The notes under the pieces are model-generated. The model saw nothing but the letters and a program-made list of their open reading frames with translations. It was not told the DNA's origin and did no database searches. 64,000 bases of DNA from CAILUG01 sp038125665 (lineage in GTDB: Bacteria > Pseudomonadota > Gammaproteobacteria > Pseudomonadales > Pseudohongiellaceae): positions 310,001-374,000 of the forward strand of contig JAYPEI010000001.1 in the NCBI GenBank assembly GCA_038125665.1, in the 5' to 3' direction. The stretch's first letter is position 1. Each line of letters begins with the position of its first letter. Made by a program: the position numbers and the translations under genes. Shown here piece by piece: positions 9,149-18,476 of this stretch.

Positions 9149-9240
9149 AGATTTATTCTCTCTGACTGCCTTCAGGGGTATCATTTACAAAGTACTGATT
9201 CTACCTAAGTGTAGGCATGTCTACAAAGGTATGAGAAACT

Positions 9241-10068
9241 ATGCTAATGAACATTCAGTTTCTAGGCCCACTTGGGGCTCTTCTTTATTTAGCATGTACC
9301 TGGCTCTGTATACGCCAGATTATGCCAGGTGCTACCACTGAAACTTCTGAAGGGTTATTAAAGAACCCGGCGAAAGTCTTACTGTCAATGGCTTTGGTGC
9401 TTCACTCATTAGCAGCAATAACTCTAATTAACACCGAAAATGGCTATGACTTTAGTTTCTTCCATGTTGCTGTTATCTTCAGTTGGGTCATGGTAACTGT
9501 GCTTGCCATTGGGTGTATGAAACGTCCTTTATCTAATCTCTTTCTATTTGTGCTTCCGATAGCAGCCATCAGCTTGTTAACACCCTCTCTTTCTACGACA
9601 GTTACTCGAAATACTGACCAAATCTCCACAGGAGTTGCGTTACATATTTTGTTCAGCCTGGTAGCCTTTAGCTTGCAGACGCTTGCTGCTATCCAAGCTG
9701 TATTAGTATTGCATCTGATGCGCAATCTCAAAAAGCATCATTTCAATGAATCGTTAAGACACTTACCCCCTCTACAAAGTATGGAACATTTCATGTTCGA
9801 AATCATTTTTTGGGGGCTCTTATTCTTATTACTTGCTATTGTTAGTGGTTTTGTTTTTATGGAGGACATGTTTGCCCAACATCTAGCACACAAAACAATC
9901 TTGTCTATATCTTCTGCGCTATTTTTTTCACTACTGTTGCTAGGGCGTAAATTTTGGGGCTGGAGAGGAAGAAAAGCTCAGCGCTGGGTTTGGTCAGCCT
10001 ATAGTTTCTTAATTTTAGCCTATTTTGGCTCTAAATTTGTGCTAGAAATTCTCTTAAACCGCTTCTAA
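9241..10068 (+). CDS. Cytochrome c assembly-type membrane protein (YpjD/CcsA-like)
   Basis: This is an integral membrane protein of about eight segments, resembling the CcsA/HemX-type domain of E. coli YpjD. Conserved histidines are visible in HILFSLVAFSLQTLAAIQAVL and HKTILSI, and the family block WGLLFLLLAIVSGF is present. The family is linked to haem handling, but the role of YpjD itself is not established. A second ATG at 9247 is possible. The position beside ffh, and 12 bases before a CorB-like gene, is the same neighbourhood seen in Pseudomonas and enterobacteria. Confidence 0.85.
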   Translation: MLMNIQFLGPLGALLYLACTWLCIRQIMPGATTETSEGLLKNPAKVLLSMALVLHSLAAITLINTENGYDFSFFHVAVIFSWVMVTVLAIGCMKRPLSNLFLFVLPIAAISLLTPSLSTTVTRNTDQISTGVALHILFSLVAFSLQTLAAIQAVLVLHLMRNLKKHHFNESLRHLPPLQSMEHFMFEIIFWGLLFLLLAIVSGFVFMEDMFAQHLAHKTILSISSALFFSLLLLGRKFWGWRGRKAQRWVWSAYSFLILAYFGSKFVLEILLNRF

Positions 10069-10080
10069 TCAGGATCTCTC

Positions 10081-11397
10081 TTGAATACGATATCCACAGA
10101 AACTCTCTTTTTAATCTTAATTATCTTGCTGTTCATTTCCGCTTATTTTTCTAGCTCTGAAACAGCTTTGATGTCCTTAAATCGTTATCGTCTACGTCAC
10201 CTCGTTAAGCAAAAACACCGAGGAGCTTTGCGCGCTGCAGAACTATTGCACAATCCTGAGCGTCTCATTGGTGTCATTCTTATCGGTAACAACTTTGTCA
10301 ATATTTTGGCTTCTTCGATTGCCACTATTATCGCTATTCGTCTTGCAGGTGATGCAGGCGTAATAGTGGCAACAGTGTTATTAACGATAGCAATCCTGAT
10401 CTTTTCGGAAGTCACGCCAAAAACGATTGCAGCTTTGTATCCCGAACAAATTGCCTTTCCCTCTGCTCGCATACTGCATTATTTACTCATTTTGTTGCGT
10501 CCTTTAGTCAACCTGGTGAGTGCAATTTCACGGAACTTATTAGGTTTACTCGGCATCAGTACAGAAGGAAATGGGGATATACACCTAAGCACTGAGGAGC
10601 TCCGCACTGTAGTGGACGAAGCTTCCCCAAAAATTCCAAAGCAACGGCAACATATGCTGCTCAATGTACTAGACCTAGAAAAAGTTACAGTAAACGACAT
10701 TATGATTCCCCGCTCTGAGGTGACCGGTATAGACCTCGAAGATGACATGCGCGATATCCTCGACACACTTAACAATGCTGTTCATACTCGCCTACCAGTA
10801 TATAAGGGTGATGTTAACCAGATAGTTGGAATCCTACATATTCGAAATGCCACACGTGTTTTGCTAGATGATGAACCCAACAAAGCCATGCTTGTGCAGG
10901 AAACTAGAGAACCATATTTCGTCCCCGAAAGCACCCCTCTTACCACACAACTACTGGAGTTTCAGAAACAGAAGAGGCGTATTGCCTTAGTGGTAGATGA
11001 ATACGGTGATGTCAAAGGTCTCATTACCCTTGATGATATTTTGGAGGAAATCGTGGGTAGTTTTACAACCAACGTTTCCGAAGAAACAGCTGAGATACAT
11101 CCTCAAGAGGATGGGACATATCTCATCGATGGCGGTGCTCACATTCGAGACATCAACCGTACATTAAACTGGAATTTGTCCACGGATGGACCGAAAACCT
11201 TAAGCGGCTTGTTGACAGAAGAATTAGAGTTAATTCCTGACTCTTCACTAAGCCTGATAATTGCGGATGCTTATTACGCTGAAATTTTAAGCATGCAAGA
11301 CAACCTTATCAAAACCGTAAAAATGTGGCCTAAAGTAATTCAACAAGAAGTTAACCAAGAAGTAAGTGATGAAGCACAGGCTGCCCTTAGTGACTAA
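10081..11397 (+). CDS. CNNM/CorC-family membrane protein with CBS domains (YfjD/CorB-like)
   Basis: The protein has an N-terminal DUF21/CNNM transmembrane domain (residues 1-180; SAYFSSSETALMSLNRYRLRH is the hallmark). It is followed by a CBS pair (about 195-320, with VNDIMIPRSEVTGIDL and RRIALVVDEYGDVKGLITLDDILEEIVG) and a C-terminal CorC/HlyC domain (DGTYLIDGGAHIRDINR). Such proteins are linked to magnesium and cobalt efflux or resistance. The start is a TTG, with AGGA 6 bases upstream. It is probably co-transcribed with the ypjD-like gene. Confidence 0.92.
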   Translation: MNTISTETLFLILIILLFISAYFSSSETALMSLNRYRLRHLVKQKHRGALRAAELLHNPERLIGVILIGNNFVNILASSIATIIAIRLAGDAGVIVATVLLTIAILIFSEVTPKTIAALYPEQIAFPSARILHYLLILLRPLVNLVSAISRNLLGLLGISTEGNGDIHLSTEELRTVVDEASPKIPKQRQHMLLNVLDLEKVTVNDIMIPRSEVTGIDLEDDMRDILDTLNNAVHTRLPVYKGDVNQIVGILHIRNATRVLLDDEPNKAMLVQETREPYFVPESTPLTTQLLEFQKQKRRIALVVDEYGDVKGLITLDDILEEIVGSFTTNVSEETAEIHPQEDGTYLIDGGAHIRDINRTLNWNLSTDGPKTLSGLLTEELELIPDSSLSLIIADAYYAEILSMQDNLIKTVKMWPKVIQQEVNQEVSDEAQAALSD

Positions 11398-11472
11398 TCA
11401 TTCATAATCTAGTCATTACTGTAACTTGGCTTTTTTTATCAATCGCTAAAAAATTCGAGATCTAACAAGTTC

Positions 11473-12060
11473 ATGATGAAATTCTGTAGCTACTGCGGGG
11501 GCTCACTAGCGAATAAAGTACCTTACGGGGATGACCGTCTCCGAGCAATCTGCTCAAACTGCTCAGAAGTACACTATGAAAACCCTAAAATTATTGTCTG
11601 CGCATTATCTGTCTGGGAGGACAAGGTGCTGCTATGTAAACGTGCAATAGAACCTCAACTTGGTCTTTGGACACTTCCTGGCGGCTTCATGGAGCTCAAC
11701 GAAACTATGCAACAAGCTGCTGCCAGAGAAACCTGGGAGGAAGCCGGTACCCAGATAAAGGTGGGAGAATTATTTAGCGCTTTTAATGTATTAAGCTATG
11801 AACAAGTACATTTATTCTTTCTTGCCACCATGAAAAGCTCTCATTACTTAGCTGGTCCAGAAAGCTTGGAGGTTTGTTTGGTTGGAGAAGAACAAATACC
11901 CTGGGATCAAATTGCTTTTCCGGCAGTGGCTGTGACTTTACAGGAGTTTTTCAAAGCCAGAACTACTGGGAATTACCAAGTACGACTTGCTGATATCACT
12001 CGTGGATTAGACAATACTCCTAACATTTGTAGCCATAACTTTACTCATGACTATTTCTGA
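11473..12060 (+). CDS. Nudix hydrolase with N-terminal zinc ribbon
   Basis: This is a pyrophosphatase of the Nudix family that acts on nucleoside diphosphate derivatives; the exact substrate is unknown. An N-terminal zinc ribbon has two CxxC pairs (CSYCGG and CSNCSE, residues 4-30). The Nudix box GGFMELNETMQQAAARETWEEAGT follows the pattern GX5EX7REXXEEXG. The zinc ribbon resembles those of NudC-like and related ADP-ribose/NADH hydrolases. It overlaps fdhD by 14 bases, so the two are translationally coupled, although a link to formate metabolism is only inferred. Confidence 0.9.
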   Translation: MMKFCSYCGGSLANKVPYGDDRLRAICSNCSEVHYENPKIIVCALSVWEDKVLLCKRAIEPQLGLWTLPGGFMELNETMQQAAARETWEEAGTQIKVGELFSAFNVLSYEQVHLFFLATMKSSHYLAGPESLEVCLVGEEQIPWDQIAFPAVAVTLQEFFKARTTGNYQVRLADITRGLDNTPNICSHNFTHDYF

Positions 12061-12880
12061 CCCTGGACTCCAAAAACGCCTCATTTGGCGCCTGCAACCA
12101 AATCAAGAGACTCCAGTGCAAGATGTCCTGATTGTAGAGGAGCCCCTAGAGATTCGCCTCTGTTATACGGATCCCAAATCGGGAAGAGTGCATAAAACAG
12201 TGGCTATTACCATGCGCACACCAGGTGAAGATGAGGCCCTAGCTATAGGCTTTTTATTCAGCGAAGGTATCCTCAGTTCCATTAATGAAGTAACGAGTAT
12301 CGATACACGCAAAAATAATGTAATACGCGTAGAACTATCACCAACAGCCTCGGTAGATACTTTGCGTCTAGAAAGGAATTTTTATGTTACATCGTCATGC
12401 GGGCTTTGTGGAAAGGCATCCCTGGAGGCTTTGAGCACATCGGGATACGATCCTGTCACCACAGATAATTTCTCATTAACTCAATCCCAACTACTAACAC
12501 TGGGGGATCAACTTCGAAACTCTCAACCTCGTTTTCAAGCCACTGGTGGGAATCATGGTGTCGCTTTGCTAGATCGAATGGGTACTATTATCGCCACATG
12601 TGAAGATGTAGGCAGACACAATGCAATGGACAAACTCATCGGAAAACAGCTTAAAGCGAACAACATCCCTCTGAGAGACTTTGGTATTTTACTAAGTGGA
12701 CGTGCTAGTTATGAGCTACTGCAAAAAGCCCTTAGTTGTGGCTGTCCAATGATTATTGCAGTTGGCGCTCCCTCATCTCTGGCTGTAGAACTTGCCGAGG
12801 AGTTCAATCTCACGCTAGTAGGCTTTCTTGGGTCTCAAGGTTGCAACATCTATTCTGGATCTCATCGAATCACCCAGTAA
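12047..12880 (+). CDS. fdhD: FdhD sulfurtransferase for formate dehydrogenase
   Basis: FdhD passes sulfur from IscS to the molybdenum cofactor and is needed for formate dehydrogenase activity. The conserved cysteine loop is C118-G-L-C121-G-K-A-S. Further family blocks are TPGEDEALAIGFLFSEGI, TGGNHGVALL, EDVGRHNAMDKLIG and LSGRASYELLQKAL. The length (277 aa) is normal. It lies directly upstream of the fdsGBA genes, whose enzyme is its likely client, but 433 bases and a structured leader separate them. Confidence 0.97.
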   Translation: MTISDPGLQKRLIWRLQPNQETPVQDVLIVEEPLEIRLCYTDPKSGRVHKTVAITMRTPGEDEALAIGFLFSEGILSSINEVTSIDTRKNNVIRVELSPTASVDTLRLERNFYVTSSCGLCGKASLEALSTSGYDPVTTDNFSLTQSQLLTLGDQLRNSQPRFQATGGNHGVALLDRMGTIIATCEDVGRHNAMDKLIGKQLKANNIPLRDFGILLSGRASYELLQKALSCGCPMIIAVGAPSSLAVELAEEFNLTLVGFLGSQGCNIYSGSHRITQ

Positions 12881-13313
12881 GTCTTACAAATAACCATAGA
12901 TTCAATAGTGATATTTCCTAGAAAATTTAAGTTAACTTATTAATAGTATTATATATTTTTTGAAAAATACCAATTCCCAGAATAATCCTATTATTGAATC
13001 TTTAACTATTTTGGGAATAACTGCTGACATGATAAAATACACACAAAACGGTCTGATAGTGAGTAATGAAATCTAGCTCAGCAATAAACCCAATGGATTT
13101 TTGGCTTACTCCCTTTTTAACGATTAGTTAATTATTACAAGCACTTTTATCATAGTTTAACTCTTGGTTAGACTTGGGTGGAAAGTGATGGGCTAATACT
13201 ATTTGTGGAACTTCATCAAAAAGTTCTACGGAAAATCTCCCGTCGCATGCTATGCCCATAGTATTTGTTGCTGAGTAGGGCCGAAAGTTTCTTTTTTTAA
13301 ATGGCAGTATCTC
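12881..13313 (+). promoter_or_regulatory. Long leader/regulatory region upstream of fdsGBA
   Basis: This is 433 bases without a convincing gene. The left part (to about 13050) is AT-rich and likely contains the promoter; no clear sigma-70 or sigma-54 box stood out. Bases 13061-13125 hold GAGTAA...TTACTC followed by a short T-run, a possible attenuator. The right part, 13166-13300, has several helices and is listed separately. Confidence 0.6.
13166..13300 (+). ncRNA. Candidate structured leader RNA (riboswitch-like) of the fds operon
   Basis: A closing helix can form between 13170-13175 (AGACUU) and 13285-13290 (AAGUUU), extended by GG (13176-13177) with CC (13281-13282). Inside it is a 9-bp hairpin, 13205-13213 with 13221-13229, loop of seven. 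A further strand at 13188-13202 can pair either as AUGGGC with 13254-13259 or as AAUACUAU with 13258-13265. These two pairings share bases and exclude each other. A run of seven T follows the 3' strand, 16 bases before the fdsG start. UGGGU after the first strand and GAAAG before the last recall, from memory, the molybdenum-cofactor riboswitch, but I could not match its other helices. Confidence 0.4.
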
Positions 13314-13826
13314 ATGACTGATTCAACTATCTTAGGAAATGCACCGAAACTTCAGGATTTCTCACTGGAGGCCGCCACGCAGCTAGTGCAAGAGTTTAAA
13401 GGTAAACCAGGCTCCTTAATTGAGGCTCTTCATGCTCTTCAGAGAACCTTTGGCTATCTTGACGAAACCACTTTTTCAATGCTTGGAAAAGTCTTCAACT
13501 TAAGCCGAGCTGAGGTACACGGAGTAGCTAGCTTCTATCATGATTTTCGTCGTGATAAGCCGGGCAAATACATCATCAAAATTTGCCAAGCAGAAGCTTG
13601 CCAGGCGATGGGTTCAGAAGCCCTAACATTAGCGGCAAAATCTAGTTTAGGTTGCGACTTTCGTGGTACCAGCTCCAATGGAAAGTTCACTTTAGAAAAA
13701 GTTTACTGTCTGGGTAACTGTGCCTGTGCACCCAATGTGCTGGTAGGTAACCGTACATATGCAAGAATGAATTCTGATAAATTTAACCGATTAGTTGAGA
13801 CATTGACTAGCAATGGGGGTCATTAA
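13314..13826 (+). CDS. fdsG: NAD-dependent formate dehydrogenase gamma subunit (NuoE-like)
   Basis: This is the small 2Fe-2S subunit of a soluble formate dehydrogenase, homologous to complex I NuoE. It relays electrons in the diaphorase part. The four cluster cysteines are visible as a CX4C pair (CQAEAC) and, about 40 residues later, a CX3C pair (CLGNC). The N-terminal helical part contains GSLIEALHALQRTFGYL and the HGVASFYHDF block. The length is 170 aa, as expected. It is the first gene of fdsGBA, with 3 bases before fdsB. The ribosome binding site is weak. Confidence 0.95.
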   Translation: MTDSTILGNAPKLQDFSLEAATQLVQEFKGKPGSLIEALHALQRTFGYLDETTFSMLGKVFNLSRAEVHGVASFYHDFRRDKPGKYIIKICQAEACQAMGSEALTLAAKSSLGCDFRGTSSNGKFTLEKVYCLGNCACAPNVLVGNRTYARMNSDKFNRLVETLTSNGGH

Positions 13827-13829
13827 TCC

Positions 13830-15368
13830 ATGACTGTTATTATTTATGTCCCTCGAGAAACCACAGCACTATCACTGGGCGCAGAAGAGCTTGTACAGGC
13901 ACTTAGGACCGAAGCTCAGTATCGTAACCTTGACATACAGATTTTACGTAATGGCTCGAGAGGAGCATGTTTTTTAGAGCCATTAATTGAAGTTGAGACA
14001 CCCCAAGGTCGTGTTGGCTATGGCCCTGTGGAAGTAGATGATGTTGGTGAACTTTTTGATGCAGACTTCCTAAATGGGGGGAATCATCGTCTTCACATTG
14101 GCAACGTTGATCAACTCCCTTTCTTTGCCAATCAGGAGCGACTCACATTCGCGCGTGCAGGCATCATTGAATCAACCTCTGTTCAAGCCTATGAGAACCA
14201 TGGAGGGTTTGCCGGTTTCAAACGTGCTCTGGGGATGTCCGAAGAGAATCGTGTCAAAGAAGTCTTAGACAGCGGTCTACGAGGTAGAGGTGGCGCCGCT
14301 TTTCCAACCGGCATCAAATGGCAAACAGTGATGAAAGCTGTTAGCGAGCAAAAATATATCGTTGCAAACGCAGACGAGGGAGATAGCGGGACATTCTCTG
14401 ATCGCATGATTATGGAAGGTGATCCCCTCTCTCTTGTTGAGGGTATGTTGATTGCCGGTATCTCAGTAGGCGCCAACATGGGCTACATCTATCTACGTTC
14501 GGAATATCCTTTAACACAAATCATCTTGCAAGAAGCGATTAATAATGCATACGCAGCTGGTTATCTAGGACAGAACATAAAGGGTTCTGGTTTGCATTTT
14601 GAATTAGAGATACGTATGGGTGCCGGTGCCTATATTTGCGGGGAAGAAACCTCCTTACTTGAGTCCCTAGAAGGTAAACGAGGGCAAGTCCGCTTCAAGC
14701 CCCCCTTACCCGCTCTGAAGGGGCTCTTTGGACAGCCAACTGTAGTTAATAATGTGATCTCATTGGCTTCGGTGCCTGTAATTTTCGAAAAAGGAGCACA
14801 GCACTATTCAGACTTTGGTATGGGCCGTTCACGTGGCACTATGCCTTTCCAACTAGGCGGAAATATTAAGCAAGGTGGTCTCATCGAGAAAGCTTTTGGT
14901 TTGACCTTGCGTCAACTCATCGAAGATTTTGGCGCCGGTACAGCAACTGGCAAACCTATTCGTGCAGTTCAGGTTGGAGGTCCCTTAGGAGCTTATTTCC
15001 CTGTCAACCTTTTAGATACTCCGCTAGATTATGAAGAATTTGCAAAGGCTGGCGGTATGCTAGGACATGGAGGAGTAGTAGTCTTTGATCACTCTGTGAA
15101 TCTGGCAAAAATGGCCCGTTTCTCGATGGAATTCTGCTCTGCGGAATCGTGCGGAAAATGTACTCCATGCAGGATAGGTTCTGTAAGAGGTATGGAAACA
15201 ATTGATCGAATTGTAGCCGCCGACAATGAACACGAAAGAGACTTACAGTTCATCATTCTTAAAGACTTATGCGACACCATGGAGTCAGCTTCTCTGTGTG
15301 CCATGGGCGGTCTTACACCAATTCCAGTAATGAGTGCAGTTAAACACTTCAAGGGGGATTTCCAATGA
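13830..15368 (+). CDS. fdsB: NAD-dependent formate dehydrogenase beta subunit (NuoF-like)
   Basis: FdsB is the diaphorase subunit that binds FMN and NAD and carries a 4Fe-4S cluster. Residues 1-110 form a thioredoxin-like domain fused in front of the NuoF-like core. The FMN/NAD site is LRGRGGAAFPTGIKW, ADEGDSGTFSDR and GAGAYICGEETSLLESLEGKRG. The cluster motif is CXXCXXC in SCGKCTPCRIGS with a distant fourth cysteine in LCAMGG. Its TGA stop overlaps the fdsA start by four bases (ATGA), which suggests coupled translation and equal amounts of subunits. Confidence 0.97.
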   Translation: MTVIIYVPRETTALSLGAEELVQALRTEAQYRNLDIQILRNGSRGACFLEPLIEVETPQGRVGYGPVEVDDVGELFDADFLNGGNHRLHIGNVDQLPFFANQERLTFARAGIIESTSVQAYENHGGFAGFKRALGMSEENRVKEVLDSGLRGRGGAAFPTGIKWQTVMKAVSEQKYIVANADEGDSGTFSDRMIMEGDPLSLVEGMLIAGISVGANMGYIYLRSEYPLTQIILQEAINNAYAAGYLGQNIKGSGLHFELEIRMGAGAYICGEETSLLESLEGKRGQVRFKPPLPALKGLFGQPTVVNNVISLASVPVIFEKGAQHYSDFGMGRSRGTMPFQLGGNIKQGGLIEKAFGLTLRQLIEDFGAGTATGKPIRAVQVGGPLGAYFPVNLLDTPLDYEEFAKAGGMLGHGGVVVFDHSVNLAKMARFSMEFCSAESCGKCTPCRIGSVRGMETIDRIVAADNEHERDLQFIILKDLCDTMESASLCAMGGLTPIPVMSAVKHFKGDFQ

Positions 15369-18244
15369 ACTCCATTGTTGAAAAATCAAAACTCGATCCA
15401 ATTATTTTCGACCCAAAACTAGCCGCAACTGAGCTTGATTTTGGTACACCAGAAAGTACTAGTTTAGAGACCGTGAAACTCACGATTGATGGCCATGAAA
15501 TCACTGTCCGTAAAGGGACATCTATCATGCGTGCAGCAAAAGAGTTGGGAATAACTGTTCCCAAGTTATGCGCTACTGATAGCTTAGAGCCGTTCGGTTC
15601 ATGTCGTTTATGTGTTGTTGAAATTGAAGGTCGTCGAGGCACACCAGCTTCTTGTACAACTCCTTGTGAAGATGGTCTTGTGGTTACAACACAAAACGGC
15701 AAACTGGCTAAGTTACGTAAAGGTGTAATGGAACTCTACATCTCTGATCATCCTCTAGATTGTCTTACGTGCTCAGCTAATGGAGACTGTGAACTTCAGG
15801 ACATGGCGGGCGCTGTAGGACTACGTGAGGTCCGTTATGGCTATGAAGGTGAAAATCACCTTAAAGCCAGGAAGGATGAGACCAACCCCTATTTCACATT
15901 TGATGCCAGCAAATGTATCGTGTGTTCACGTTGCGTCCGCGCTTGCGAGGAAGTTCAAGGAACTTTTGCTCTTACAATACAAGGAAACGGCTTCCGCTCC
16001 AAGGTAAGCGCTGGTATTGATGAAGGTTTTCTAAATTCTGAATGTGTGAGCTGCGGGGCTTGCGTTCAAGCATGCCCAACTGCCACTTTGAATGAAAAAT
16101 CAGTCATTGAATTAGGTACTCCCGACTATGCTGTGGAAACGACCTGTGCCTACTGTGGTGTGGGCTGCACCTTCAGGGCGGAGATGAAAGGTGATCAAGT
16201 AGTTCGTATGGTGCCTGCTAAGTCTGGTAAAGCTAACGATGGCCACTCATGCGTAAAAGGTCGTTTCGCATGGGGGTACACCACACACAAGGATCGCATT
16301 ACCAAGCCTATGATCCGGGAAACTACCTCTGACGCATGGCGTCAAGTAAGTTGGGAAGAAGCTATTGGCTACACAGCTTTAAAATTCAAGGAGATTCAGT
16401 CGAAATATGGACGTAAGTCTATAGGTGGTATCACCTCATCACGCACTACTAATGAAGAGGTCTGGGTTGTACAAAAAATGATCCGTGCTGCATTTCGTAA
16501 TAATAATACCGACACCTGCGCACGTGTTTGCCACTCACCAACAGGCTACGGACTAAAAACTACCTTAGGGACTTCAGCAGGCACACAAGATTTCGCTTCA
16601 GTGGAGGCTACCGACATGGTGTTACTTATCGGAGCCAATCCAACTGATGCTCATCCTGTATTCGCATCTCGTATGAAGAAACGCTTACGAGAAGGGGCCG
16701 ACTTGGTAGTCTGCGATCCACGTAAGATTGAGTTGGTCGAATCACCACACATCAAGGCAAATGTACACCTTCCTCTCATGCCAGGATCCAACGTTGCCCT
16801 TATTAATGCCTTGGCCTATACCATTGTCGAAGAAGACCTGGCTGATTGGGATTATGTTAATGCGCGCTGTGAAAAAGAAGCTTTTGATGAATGGCTTGCT
16901 TTTATCAAGCAACCCAAGAATGCCCCAGAAGCCGTTGCTAATTTACTAGGCGGAGATGCTGAAAAAGTTCGAGAAGCAGCTCGTCTATATGCTAAGGCGC
17001 CTAATGGGTCTATCTATTATGGGCTTGGCGTCACTGAACACAGTCAAGGCTCTACTATGGTTCTTGGTATGGCTAACCTAGCGATGCTAACAGGGAACAT
17101 TGGCCGAAATGGTGTTGGTGTCAATCCATTGCGCGGACAAAACAATGTACAGGGTTCCTGTGACATGGGATCCTTCCCGCATGAGTTCTCTGGTTACCGT
17201 CATGTGAGTGACGACGCAGTGCGTAAAAGCTTCGAGGATTACTGGGGAGTTGAACAGGACCCTGAACCAGGATTTCGTATTCCAAACATGTTTGATGCGG
17301 CAATCCGGGGAGAATACAAGGGGATGTTTGTTCAAGGTGAAGATATCGCGCAATCTGACCCAAACACTCATCACGTTGAGCAAGCATTAGAACAAATGGA
17401 ATGTTTAGTGGTATGTGATCTCTTCCTCAATGAGACTGCCAAATTTGCTCACGTTTTCTTACCTGGCACTTCCTTCTTAGAAAAGGATGGCACTTTCACT
17501 AATGCTGAACGTCGCCTAGGACGTGTACGCCCTGTTCTTCCCCCACAAACCGGTAAACATGAATGGCAAATCCCCTGTGAGATTGCTACTGCCATGGGCT
17601 ATGAAATGATGTATGAATCTGCAGCTGATATTATGCAGGAAATTGCTGACCTGACCCCAACATTTAAACTGATGTCATTTGAACGTTTAGATAACGAGGG
17701 TTCCATGCAGTGGCCTGTAAATGAGGCCGCACCTAACGGCACTCCTATAATGCACATTGACAAATTTGTTCGTGGCAAAGGGCTTTTCGTTGTAACGGAG
17801 TTTGTCCCCACCGAAGAAAGAACTTCAATTAAATTCCCTCTCATATTGACAACTGGCCGGATACTTAGTCACTACAACGTTGGAGCTCAAACTCGGCGTA
17901 CAGCTAATAATGCTTGGCATCGTGAAGACGTACTTGATATCCATCCACATGATGCAGAAGAACGAGGTATCAAGGATGGAGACTTAATCAAATTACGTAG
18001 TCGTAAAGGGGAAACAACTTTGCACGCAGTCATCTCTGATCGAATGCAACCAGGCGTGGTTTACACTACCTTCCACATGCCAGAAACCGGCGCCAATGTT
18101 ATCACGACTGAATTTAGTGACTGGGCAACAAACTGCCCTGAATATAAAGTTACTGCTGTGCAAGTAGAACATGCAACAAATATGTCAGACTGGCAGAAAC
18201 AATATCTCTCATATAATGAAGAACGTCGTAAACTAACTGTCTAA
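15365..18244 (+). CDS. fdsA: NAD-dependent formate dehydrogenase catalytic alpha subunit
   Basis: FdsA oxidises formate to CO2 at a bis-pyranopterin Mo (or W) centre. The domain order is: a 2Fe-2S ferredoxin (about 40-115); a His/Cys 4Fe-4S motif HX3CXXCX5C (HPLDCLTCSANGDC); a two-cluster ferredoxin (CIVCSRCVRAC, CVSCGACVQAC); the 4Fe-4S-binding start of the molybdopterin domain (CAYCGVGC); then the catalytic domain and a C-terminal dinucleotide-binding domain. The metal ligand is C389 in ARVCH, followed by H390; it is cysteine, not selenocysteine. The length of 959 aa is normal. A strong terminator follows at once, so small fdsC and fdsD genes are not in this operon. Confidence 0.97.
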   Translation: MNSIVEKSKLDPIIFDPKLAATELDFGTPESTSLETVKLTIDGHEITVRKGTSIMRAAKELGITVPKLCATDSLEPFGSCRLCVVEIEGRRGTPASCTTPCEDGLVVTTQNGKLAKLRKGVMELYISDHPLDCLTCSANGDCELQDMAGAVGLREVRYGYEGENHLKARKDETNPYFTFDASKCIVCSRCVRACEEVQGTFALTIQGNGFRSKVSAGIDEGFLNSECVSCGACVQACPTATLNEKSVIELGTPDYAVETTCAYCGVGCTFRAEMKGDQVVRMVPAKSGKANDGHSCVKGRFAWGYTTHKDRITKPMIRETTSDAWRQVSWEEAIGYTALKFKEIQSKYGRKSIGGITSSRTTNEEVWVVQKMIRAAFRNNNTDTCARVCHSPTGYGLKTTLGTSAGTQDFASVEATDMVLLIGANPTDAHPVFASRMKKRLREGADLVVCDPRKIELVESPHIKANVHLPLMPGSNVALINALAYTIVEEDLADWDYVNARCEKEAFDEWLAFIKQPKNAPEAVANLLGGDAEKVREAARLYAKAPNGSIYYGLGVTEHSQGSTMVLGMANLAMLTGNIGRNGVGVNPLRGQNNVQGSCDMGSFPHEFSGYRHVSDDAVRKSFEDYWGVEQDPEPGFRIPNMFDAAIRGEYKGMFVQGEDIAQSDPNTHHVEQALEQMECLVVCDLFLNETAKFAHVFLPGTSFLEKDGTFTNAERRLGRVRPVLPPQTGKHEWQIPCEIATAMGYEMMYESAADIMQEIADLTPTFKLMSFERLDNEGSMQWPVNEAAPNGTPIMHIDKFVRGKGLFVVTEFVPTEERTSIKFPLILTTGRILSHYNVGAQTRRTANNAWHREDVLDIHPHDAEERGIKDGDLIKLRSRKGETTLHAVISDRMQPGVVYTTFHMPETGANVITTEFSDWATNCPEYKVTAVQVEHATNMSDWQKQYLSYNEERRKLTV

Positions 18245-18254
18245 AATGACCCTT

Positions 18255-18285
18255 TAAAAAAAGTCCTCAATTGAGGACTTTTTTT
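18255..18285 (+). terminator. Intrinsic terminator of fdsGBA
   Basis: AAGTCCTC (18261-18268) and GAGGACTT (18273-18280) form a stem around AATT, flanked by an A-run and followed by seven T (18279-18285). The symmetric A/T flanks let it work on both strands. It lies 15 bases after the fdsA stop. The next 190 bases up to the lysE-type gene show no other feature. Confidence 0.9.
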
Positions 18286-18476
18286 AACTTTCAAATTTAG
18301 TGCTAGTTTCAACTAAAAACCAAATTTAGACTAATACTGGAAATAATGTATGGAACTAGAAAATTATTAAGTTTAGAGAGGCAGTAATAAATTGTGTTAA
18401 TTTTTTTTATCTCTAAAAGTTTAATTGCTGTCCTATTATCCCAACTACAAAAAGGTAATGGTTTTAGAAATGTTGT

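Noticed and set aside
14189..15352. Several minus-strand open frames inside fdsB
   Set aside because: They are antisense to a well-supported gene and have no recognisable motifs.
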